64,000 nucleotides of DNA from Kibdelosporangium banguiense. Its GTDB lineage: Bacteria > Actinomycetota > Actinomycetes > Mycobacteriales > Pseudonocardiaceae. Under the pieces are notes generated by a model that saw nothing but the letters and a program-made list of their open reading frames with translations, was not told where the DNA came from and searched no databases. A program made the position numbers and the translations under genes. Numbering within the stretch: the first letter of the stretch is position 1; each line of letters begins with the position of its first letter. Below are positions 34,305 through 41,537 of this stretch, one piece after another. Where the stretch lies: positions 8,259,203 to 8,323,202 of the forward strand of contig NZ_JAGINW010000001.1 of the NCBI RefSeq assembly GCF_017876405.1. Reading direction: 5' to 3'.

Positions 34305-35642
34305 TCAGGCTGGCGACAACGCCTCAGGGTGGGGCGCCGCCGTTCGGCCTACTTCCGAGGCATACAGGCGAAGCAGGTCGTGGATCTGGTAGTGACCAGA
34401 CGACACGTGTACCAGATGCGCCCGCACCAAGGCGTTGAGCGCTTGTTCGGCCCGGTCGTCTGTCATACCGGCCAGGGCAGCCGCGCGTGCAAGTGGCAGG
34501 ATGCCCGAATGCCTGCCCAGCGTATGGAAGATGGCGGCAGCGTCGGGGGCACTCGTGGCGAGATGCCGGTAGGACCAGGAGAACACCGCCCGCACGTCGG
34601 TCCGTGGGTCGCCGCCCGCCGCCAGCCAGTCCAGGGCGTGATCATGGCCGATCTCCGTGAGAGCGGCATGCGGACGCGCGGCGGCGATCTCGGCGGCGAC
34701 CCGGATGGCCAGCGGCATGAGCCCGCAGCGTAAGACCAGTGTCGCGGCTGCCTGTGGATCCGCCCGCACCCGTTCGGCCCCAAGCAGAGCACCCAGGAGC
34801 ACCAACCCGTCGGACATGGGGAACACGTCTAATGCGACGCGGTGTGCGCCGTCCCTGGCGACCAGTCCGGCCAGGTCGTCGCGACTGGTCACGACGACCA
34901 CGCACGAGCCGGTTCCCGGCAGTAAGGGCCTGACCTGTTCGGCGCACAAAGCATTGTCCAGCAAGACAAGCATCCGCCGGTTGGCAAGCAGCGACCGATA
35001 GCGGGCGCCACGGACCGCTGGATCCGGCGGGACGTCATCACCCAGGCACCCGAGCAGCGTGCCGAGGGCTTCCACGGGCGTCATCGGCCTGTCCGGGGCG
35101 TAGCCGCGCAGATCCACATACAGGCAGCCGTCGGGGAACTGGTCGCGTACCCGGTGCGCCCATCGAATCGCCAGCGCGGTCTTGCCAACCCCGGGTGGTC
35201 CGGACACCGCCAGGATCGGCAGACCCGAACAGCCTTCGTCAAACGATGCGCTACTGAGCAGATGGTCCAACGCTGTTAGTTCTGTGGCACGGCCGGTGAA
35301 GCCGCGAATGGCGGCGGGCAGTCCGCGCGGAACCGCTTCTGGCTTGTGTTCGTGCACGCGGTACCACGCCTCGTTCCATTCCCGTTGCTCAGCCGGACTG
35401 GCACCGAGCGCGAGGACGATACGGTCGAGCACCTCTGAGGGGGCGAGCGTCCGCCCGGTGATGTACCGGTGCAGCGTCGAACGCGGTAGTCGTACCAGCC
35501 GTGTGAGATCCTCCAGGGTCACCCTGGCCTTCAGGGTTCCTGCCGCGGCGCGTGCCCGCAGCAGGTCCAGTTCCTTTGCCAGCTCGGCAAGCCCGTGTAC
35601 CCGCTGGGGATCCGGGCCGAGTTCCCGTTGCCTGGCAACCAT
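34305..35642 (-). CDS. HTH/NB-ARC STAND ATPase regulator
   Basis: 445 aa. The start is set by GGGAGG five bases before ATG. The N-terminal HTH (LEDLTRLVRLPRSTLHRYITGRTLAPS, about 44-70) is followed by an NB-ARC domain: Walker A GPPGVGKT (148-155), Walker B LVLLDN, sensor VVVTSR, and the GLPLAIR-like GLMPLAIRVAAEIA. The usual C-terminal TPR array is missing, and the protein ends soon after YQIHDLLRLYA, so it is a short form. It resembles AfsR/SARP-type STAND regulators. It is divergent from the LuxR (LAL) gene by 184 bases. Confidence 0.85.
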   Translation of the reverse strand: MVARQRELGPDPQRVHGLAELAKELDLLRARAAAGTLKARVTLEDLTRLVRLPRSTLHRYITGRTLAPSEVLDRIVLALGASPAEQREWNEAWYRVHEHKPEAVPRGLPAAIRGFTGRATELTALDHLLSSASFDEGCSGLPILAVSGPPGVGKTALAIRWAHRVRDQFPDGCLYVDLRGYAPDRPMTPVEALGTLLGCLGDDVPPDPAVRGARYRSLLANRRMLVLLDNALCAEQVRPLLPGTGSCVVVVTSRDDLAGLVARDGAHRVALDVFPMSDGLVLLGALLGAERVRADPQAAATLVLRCGLMPLAIRVAAEIAAARPHAALTEIGHDHALDWLAAGGDPRTDVRAVFSWSYRHLATSAPDAAAIFHTLGRHSGILPLARAAALAGMTDDRAEQALNALVRAHLVHVSSGHYQIHDLLRLYASEVGRTAAPHPEALSPA

Positions 35643-35826
35643 CCGGCCTCCCGATCGGTTGATCACACCCCCTCGCGGCAAGAATTACCGAAGCCGGCGG
35701 CCGGGCAGCATCGGGACATGCCCTACCCCATACCCTGCCTCAGCCTGCCGTAAGACATCCGTCGTAACGCTGTTGACCGCCATATCGACGTTTCGGGTGA
35801 ATATGTACCGTGACAGCGGGGGTGCG

Positions 35827-38643
35827 ATGCCTGATGTGCGGGCGGGAGACCGGGTCGGCCGGCGCCCGCAACTCGACCGAATGCACATGGCGCTCACCGA
35901 AGTCCTCACCGGTGAGTTCCGGGCCGTCGCGGTCCGCGGCGAACCAGGCATCGGCAAGACATCGCTGCTCACCGAACTCGCGGGCCGGGCGGAGGGTGCC
36001 GGCCTGGTCGTGCTGCGGGGCCGGGCCACGGAGTTCGAACAGAACATCCCGTTCGGGGTCTTCATCGACGCCTTCGAACAATTCGAGCATCTGGCCGAAA
36101 CGCACGCGCTCGACGCCGAACTGGCCGACGTGCTCTCGGTGCTGAGGGCGGCGGCCTTAAGCCGGGCGGACGACCGGCCGGTCGAGATGGATCGGTACCG
36201 GCTTTTCCGTGGTGTGCGCAGGCTGTTCGAGCGTCAGTCGGGTCGTGGCATCTTGCTGGTGCTCGACGACCTGCACTGGGCGGACCCGGCTTCCCTTGAC
36301 CTGGCTGAATACCTGTTACGCAGGCCGCCGCGTGCGGCATTGTTGATCGCGGTGGCCCACCGGACCGCCCAGCCACCCCGTGGCCTCGCGGATGCGTTGA
36401 CATACCTTGCCTCCGCGGCGGTCCAGTTCGAGCTCCAGCCGTTGCGCAAGGCCGATGTCGCCGCGATGTTCCCGCAGTCGTCCGCCCGCAGGCACCGGTT
36501 GCTGCACCGGGCGACCCACGGCAACCCGTTGTACCTGCAGGCACTCGCCGATACCGACGACCAGACGCTGACCAGCCTCGTCGGGCAGGCCGTCGACGAT
36601 CAGGCGATCCCTGAGCAGGTCCTGCTCGACGTGCTCAGCGCCGAACTCGGTGCGTTGCAGCCTGCGGTGCTGAGCGTCGCCCAGGCGGCCGCGATCGCAG
36701 GCGACCCAGCGGATCCCGCCCTCGTGGCCTGGGTGGCCGACGTGCCGGACGACGCGGTGTCGGCGGCCTTCGACCAGCTCAGCCTGGCCGGGGTGATGGT
36801 GGCCGAAGGTCCCCGATTCCGGTTCAGGCACCCGCTCGTCCGGACGGCCGCGTACTGGATGGCCCGTCCGGCCTGGCGTACCGAGGCACACAGCCGGGGT
36901 GCGCAGTACCTGAGGCAGCGGCATGGGGCGTTGCTCCTTCTGGCGCACCACATCGAGCGTTCCGCCCAGCCCGGCGACGAACTCGCGGTGGCCACCCTCA
37001 CCGAGGCCGCGATGGCTTCCCAGCACGCGGCACCCGCGACCGCGGCAAGGCTTGTGCGAAGGGCGATGCAGCTCCTGCCGGACCAGTCAGGGCTCGACGA
37101 CCACTGGGGCGAGTTGCGTCTGCTGCTCGCCAGAACGCTCGCGCGGAGCGGCGAACTCATCGAGAGCCGTCGGCTGTTACACGAGGCGATCCGTTGCGAC
37201 GGGTCATATCGCCGGGACGCGGTGAACTCTATGGCCGCCATCGACCGGATGCTCGGCCAGTTCGACGAGGCGAAGACATTGCTCGCCGAGGAGCTCGAAC
37301 GGTTGCCGGACACAGATGTCACGACAGCCCAGACGCTGCTTGAGCTCGCCGCCGTCGAGCTGTTCCGGCACGACGTTTCCAGCCTGCGGCGGCACGCGGC
37401 CCGCGCGGTGGAAATCCTCCGTGGCTCCGGCAATATTGCGTTGGAGGCAACAGCGCATTCCCTGCTGTCGTTGAGTTTCCTCCAATCCGGGGACATCGCC
37501 GACGCCAGAACCCACATCGACCGAGCCGCACGGCAGACGGACGGAGCAACGGACGCGTTGCTGCTCACGGAGTTGGTGACCGTCGCCCCGCTGGCATGGG
37601 TGGAACTTCATCTGCAGCAATACGACCGGGCCGAGCGTCACCTCAGCCGCGGCATCGACATCGCCATCAGCAGTGGTCTCACACACTCCATGCCGTACCT
37701 GCTCATCGTCGACGCGTTGGCCCGCACCCGGCGAGGCCGGCTGACCCAGGCACTCGAGGCCGCCGAGGAAGCCCTTGAGTACTCCCGGATCATGAACGCC
37801 ACCGAGACCGCCGCCATGGCCGAGATCGTCCGCCTGTGCCCAATACTGTGGCAGCAGGGGAGCCGTGCCGCGCTTGTTCTCGTCGCGCGGGCGACCCGGC
37901 CCACGGCAACCTGGTGGTCGAAGATCGCACGGCTGAACCTGGCCACCGTCCACTTGGCAACAGGCCAGTTCGACCTGTGTTTGTCTGAATTAGACGGTGA
38001 AGATCCCGATGTCTACAGTCTGGCGCTGCGCGCTGTCGCATCAGCCAGGCTCGGCCGCGCGGCGGAAGGACGCAGGCAGGCCGACACCGCGCTGGACCAA
38101 GCCCACCACTCAGGCCTGACGCACCAATTAGGCACCGCGTTCGACGCCCGCGCCCGCGCCAACATCGCCCTGGGAAACCTCGACGAGGCAGAGTCCGACG
38201 CCACAAAAGCCGCTGTCAATTTCGCGGACGCCCAGGCGCCCATCGACGAAGGCCGCACCCGGCACCTGCTCGCGATCCTGTACGCAAGAACCGGCCAGCG
38301 CGACCAAATGCACGCCGAACTCGGCCAGGCAAAATCCCTTTACACAGCATGTTCGGCCACCTGGCTGACAGCATCACTCGCCCGTGACGAACTACGATTC
38401 GCCGCCCGCGGCCCCCGGACAAGAAACCCATCCGGCGGCGGCCTGGCCACGCTGACCCCCAGAGAACGCGAAATAGTCGACCTGGTCACCGCAGGCCTGA
38501 CAAACCGCGAAATAGCCGAACGCCTGTACGTCAGCAAAAAGACCGTAGAAGCCCACCTCTCCAGAGCCTTCAGCAAACTCGACGTCCGTTCCCGCGTAGC
38601 CCTCACCCGCCGCGTAACCGCCGGCGACCCCGACAGCCAGTGA
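35827..38643 (+). CDS. Large LuxR-family (LAL) ATPase regulator
   Basis: 938 aa, the usual LAL size. Walker A is GEPGIGKT (38-45), Walker B is ILLVLDDLHWADPAS, and a long TPR-like helical region follows (DAARTH... EAEEALEY). The C-terminal LuxR HTH is LTPREREIVDLVTAGLTNREIAERL...KTVEAHLSRAF, ending in DVRSRVALTRR. GGGGG lies upstream of the chosen ATG. The same frame stays open for 645 bases before it, antisense to the NB-ARC gene, but that is a codon-bias shadow. LAL proteins activate neighbouring metabolic or biosynthetic genes; the target is not apparent here. Confidence 0.92.
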   Translation: MPDVRAGDRVGRRPQLDRMHMALTEVLTGEFRAVAVRGEPGIGKTSLLTELAGRAEGAGLVVLRGRATEFEQNIPFGVFIDAFEQFEHLAETHALDAELADVLSVLRAAALSRADDRPVEMDRYRLFRGVRRLFERQSGRGILLVLDDLHWADPASLDLAEYLLRRPPRAALLIAVAHRTAQPPRGLADALTYLASAAVQFELQPLRKADVAAMFPQSSARRHRLLHRATHGNPLYLQALADTDDQTLTSLVGQAVDDQAIPEQVLLDVLSAELGALQPAVLSVAQAAAIAGDPADPALVAWVADVPDDAVSAAFDQLSLAGVMVAEGPRFRFRHPLVRTAAYWMARPAWRTEAHSRGAQYLRQRHGALLLLAHHIERSAQPGDELAVATLTEAAMASQHAAPATAARLVRRAMQLLPDQSGLDDHWGELRLLLARTLARSGELIESRRLLHEAIRCDGSYRRDAVNSMAAIDRMLGQFDEAKTLLAEELERLPDTDVTTAQTLLELAAVELFRHDVSSLRRHAARAVEILRGSGNIALEATAHSLLSLSFLQSGDIADARTHIDRAARQTDGATDALLLTELVTVAPLAWVELHLQQYDRAERHLSRGIDIAISSGLTHSMPYLLIVDALARTRRGRLTQALEAAEEALEYSRIMNATETAAMAEIVRLCPILWQQGSRAALVLVARATRPTATWWSKIARLNLATVHLATGQFDLCLSELDGEDPDVYSLALRAVASARLGRAAEGRRQADTALDQAHHSGLTHQLGTAFDARARANIALGNLDEAESDATKAAVNFADAQAPIDEGRTRHLLAILYARTGQRDQMHAELGQAKSLYTACSATWLTASLARDELRFAARGPRTRNPSGGGLATLTPREREIVDLVTAGLTNREIAERLYVSKKTVEAHLSRAFSKLDVRSRVALTRRVTAGDPDSQ

Positions 38644-38874
38644 TGATCACCGTGCGGTCCTTCGAGGACTGCCCCCTTTGTCCGGCCCGTCCGTGCCTTC
38701 GGGTGTGCCGAACAAACTTCGAACAATGCTGTGACCTGCTCGGATATTGACTGTGGACATTGATTGCTTGAACTTGGTCGAGGGCGGGGCTGGGATGGGA
38801 CGTACCGGGGGTTCGGACTGTTGCGAACGCTTGGTTGCCTATCCAATTCGCATAAAAGGGACACAGTAGACTCA

Positions 38875-39237
38875 ATGAACAAGGGCATGATGTTGCTGAC
38901 CGCCTCCGTGCTGGGGATCGGATTGGCGGGTGCCGTCGCACCGTCGGCGTCGGCGGCCACACTGGACGCTCAGGCGGTTCACCGGGCGAGCATCTCCTGT
39001 GACAAGCCTTCCGGGGCCAAGGCCAACTATTCCTGGGCCGGTGGGATCACCACCGTGACTGTCTACTTCAACAACCACTGCTCGCACCGGGTGGCCGCCG
39101 GAATCGTGCTGGAGGACGAGGACGGGGCGCTGAGCGTCCAGTGTATGGAAACCAACGGCGGCACAAAGGGCAACAAGAAGTTCCACATTGGAGTGGACCA
39201 CCATGTGGCCCGGGTCCAGAAGGGCTGCAAGCTCTGA
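38875..39237 (+). CDS. Small secreted protein
   Basis: 120 aa. A signal peptide of about 28 residues (MNKGMMLLTASVLGIGLAGA...) ends at SASA/ATLD. The mature protein has four cysteines (SISCDK, NNHCSH, SVQCME, QKGCKL), which could form two disulfides, and a compact beta-like pattern (YSWAGGITTVTVYFNN). I do not recognise a family. A hairpin terminator follows. The gap 38644-38874 upstream holds no gene that I can see. Confidence 0.72.
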   Translation: MNKGMMLLTASVLGIGLAGAVAPSASAATLDAQAVHRASISCDKPSGAKANYSWAGGITTVTVYFNNHCSHRVAAGIVLEDEDGALSVQCMETNGGTKGNKKFHIGVDHHVARVQKGCKL

Positions 39238-39252
39238 TGTGACGCGGTACCG

Positions 39253-39291
39253 GCGCGGTGGAGGTGGTCGCGGCCACCTCCACCGCGCTTT
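39253..39291 (+). terminator. Hairpin terminator after the small secreted gene
   Basis: GCGCGGTGGAGGTGG and CCACCTCCACCGCGC form a 15-bp perfect stem with a 6-base loop, followed by only TTTC. It is strong in stem but weak in U-tract. Confidence 0.8.
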
Positions 39292-39310
39292 CAGGTATCT
39301 TGCCTGATAT

Positions 39311-40183
39311 ATGAGCGAGTCGACGCTTCACGGCGACAGCCGGGAGGACCAGCAGCACGCCCGGCGGGGACGTAGACACATCGTTCCTGACGCCGCCAGC
39401 GGTCCCGTCGCTCGCTTCGCCTGCGAACTCCTCGCGCTCAAGCAGTCGGCGGGCAACCCGTCGTATGACCAAATGCGGTTGGAGCTCGGCGCGGCGGCGT
39501 CGAAGTCCACGCTGTCGGCCGCCACGCGCGGTCGTGTCCTGCCGTCCTGGGCGGTCACCTGGGAATTTGTCCGGAGCCTCGCCGTGACGAGGCTTGGGCA
39601 CGACGTGGACGTCGTCCGGAACGAGTGGCAACTTCGATGGGAGACGGCGAAGGCCGGACTCGCCTCAGCAGTCGTCGAACAACCGCAAGACCTCACCACA
39701 AGTGACAAAGCGGACAGTCGGAGAAAGCGAGGCCTCATCGCGGCTCTGGCCACGGTTGGAGTCATGCTGGCTGTGGTGTTGCTGGCCAGAGTTCCGCAGC
39801 AGTCCGCCACGGCGTATCCGATTCCCGGGGACGCCACCAGCTTCGGCGGTGACGGGCTTCCCGGCGATGAGACGTTCCCCGACGGGACATCAGTACACGT
39901 CGGCGGAACATTCACCAAGATCTGGCGTCTGAAGAACATCGGGACGGTGCCCTGGCACAATCGGTACCTGCAGATCTCGGGCGGTACCACCGTGCTGTGT
40001 GAATCGCCTGACCGGATACCGGTGCCCGATGCCGCGCCCGGCCAGATGGTCGAAGTAAGTGTCCCCGTCACCCCGAAGGGCACCGGCGTCTGCGAAGTGG
40101 TGTGGAAGATGGTCGACGCCCAGGGAGCCTTTGTGTTTCCTGACCACAGAGGCGTCTATTACCAGGTGACTGTTGTTCCCTGA
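39311..40183 (+). CDS. XRE-like/TM/NBR1-type Ig protein
   Basis: 290 aa. Residues about 32-120 resemble the helical, HTH-type N-terminal part found in some actinobacterial membrane regulators (FACELLALKQSAGNPSYDQM...LSAATRGRVLPSW). A single TM helix is near 143-162 (GLIAALATVGVMLAVVLLARV). The C-terminal 115 residues (DGTSVHVGGTFTKIWRLKNIGTVPWHNRYL) are the Ig-like domain of NBR1 type, which binds unknown ligands in bacteria. The domain is outside and the N-terminal part inside. It could link an envelope signal to the N-terminal domain. Confidence 0.8.
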   Translation: MSESTLHGDSREDQQHARRGRRHIVPDAASGPVARFACELLALKQSAGNPSYDQMRLELGAAASKSTLSAATRGRVLPSWAVTWEFVRSLAVTRLGHDVDVVRNEWQLRWETAKAGLASAVVEQPQDLTTSDKADSRRKRGLIAALATVGVMLAVVLLARVPQQSATAYPIPGDATSFGGDGLPGDETFPDGTSVHVGGTFTKIWRLKNIGTVPWHNRYLQISGGTTVLCESPDRIPVPDAAPGQMVEVSVPVTPKGTGVCEVVWKMVDAQGAFVFPDHRGVYYQVTVVP

Positions 40184-40332
40184 ATACTCTCCTGGACGGC
40201 GCGGCGTGCAGGTTCGCGCACGATTACAGTAGCTGGCCGCGCGATCGCAGGAGCAGTAGCGCTCGACGAGTGCTTCGGCCTGTGCGTCAACGACCGAGAG
40301 GGGCGAGTCCCTTGTCACGCCGGGAAGTCCCG

Positions 40333-40596
40333 TCAGGGAATCCGTCGGTTCCGCACGTGTGGGTCGTGAAGGAAGCTGATTACGTGGTCGGCGAGCTGTT
40401 TCGGGGCGTCACGGGCTATGAGATGACCCGCTCCGGCGATTGTCGTTTCCTGCGCGTGTGGCACGAGCTCGCGTAGTCGCGCGGCATCGTCTGCGTTCAA
40501 CGGGGAGTGCTCGGCGCGGAGCAGGAGGACCGGGGCTGACTGCTGAGCGGCTGCGCGCCGAAGTTCGGCGCGCCTTGCGAGGGCGCGAACACTTAC
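40333..40596 (-). pseudogene. Remnant of an alpha/beta hydrolase C-terminus
   Basis: Translation on the minus strand gives about 88 residues that look like the last third of an alpha/beta hydrolase: APVLLLRAEHSPLNADDAARL with the catalytic-acid-type strand and GAGHLIARDAPKQLADHV with the catalytic His. Further upstream in this frame (to about 40734) the translation is basic and repetitive and has no hydrolase core, so the nucleophile half has been lost. The rest of 40184-40737 holds no gene that I can support. Confidence 0.55.
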
Positions 40597-40737
40597 CAGC
40601 GTGCTGGGGCTCGACTGAGTGTTCGGGCGCAGGGTTCTCCGAGGTCGGCGGCTATGTCGACCACCCCGCGTACTCGTGCGACGCGTGGTCGTACGCTGTG
40701 TGTGTCCGGTTCGGAATGCACGCGAGGGATCCACTCC

Positions 40738-41118
40738 ATGATCGATGTTCTAGCCACGGGACTGATCTACTTCTCCCTTGGCGTGGCCTTGTGGGCATTG
40801 GTCCTGATCGTGATGAACCGTCCGTTCGCCCTGAAGGAGCGCTACGGTCAAGCACTCGCCGGCGCAGTCCTGCTGCTGGTGATCGCCTTGCTGGTCCAGG
40901 CCATCGCGGGCGTGGTCAAGATGTCCGGCGCCGGGCGCGACATCCAAGAGCTGACCTTCATCGGCTACCTGTTCGGGCCGGTGCTGGTCCTGCCGTACAC
41001 CGCCTTCTGGGCTGCCTCCGAACGCAGTCGCTGGGGGCCGGCGGTTCTCATCGCCGGCTGTCTCGCGGTGCCGGTCATGATCGTTCGTATGCGGCAGATC
41101 TGGGAAGGTCATGGCTGA
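40738..41118 (+). CDS. Four-helix membrane protein
   Basis: 126 aa with GAGGGA upstream of ATG. Hydrophobic helices lie at about 4-25, 36-60, 75-92 and 98-115 of the chosen frame. No named family is recognised. It overlaps the next membrane protein by eight bases and is probably co-expressed with it. Confidence 0.72.
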   Translation: MIDVLATGLIYFSLGVALWALVLIVMNRPFALKERYGQALAGAVLLLVIALLVQAIAGVVKMSGAGRDIQELTFIGYLFGPVLVLPYTAFWAASERSRWGPAVLIAGCLAVPVMIVRMRQIWEGHG

Positions 41119-41533
41119 GCAGCGCGCTGATCTGAAGACGATCACCAGGTCCGGCCCCGGCCGGCTGCTGATCGCCGTCTACGGCATTTTTGTCCTCGCG
41201 GCCACCGCCCGGTCAGCCGTGCAGATCATCACCCGGTTCGGCCACGCACCCCTGGCCTACGTTCTGTCGGCAGTGGCAGCCGTGATCTACATCGTCGCGA
41301 CCGTCTGCCTGGTCAAGGGAAGCAGGACATCGCGCCGGATCGCGACAATCTCATGCCTGGTCGAGCTCGCCGGCGTCCTGGTGGTCGGGACAATCAGTTT
41401 TGTCGCACCCCAGGCCTTCCCAGACGCCACAGTGTGGTCGCACTTCGGGCAGGGCTACGGATTCGTGCCGCTGGTCCTGCCAATCCTCGGGTTGTGGTGG
41501 ATCCGGGCGAGCAATATCGTCGAACGAAGCTAA
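41111..41533 (+). CDS. Four-helix membrane protein, partner of the previous gene
   Basis: 140 aa. Four hydrophobic segments are visible (about 18-40, 47-70, 78-100, 113-135). The overlapping ATG with its partner is typical of translational coupling. The pair is conserved in style in actinobacteria, but I cannot assign a function. Confidence 0.72.
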   Translation: MAEQRADLKTITRSGPGRLLIAVYGIFVLAATARSAVQIITRFGHAPLAYVLSAVAAVIYIVATVCLVKGSRTSRRIATISCLVELAGVLVVGTISFVAPQAFPDATVWSHFGQGYGFVPLVLPILGLWWIRASNIVERS

Positions 41534-41537
41534 TGGC

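Noticed and set aside
35182..35826. In-frame extension of the LuxR-family gene upstream by 215 codons
   Set aside because: It is antisense to the NB-ARC gene and its translation lacks the LAL fold; the ATG at 35827 has a GGGGG site and starts a normal LAL N-terminus.
40184..40318. Possible minus-strand ORF end (VVDAQAEALVERYCSCDRAA)
   Set aside because: No family resemblance, no start with a ribosome-binding site, and overlap with the end of the NBR1-Ig gene on the other strand.
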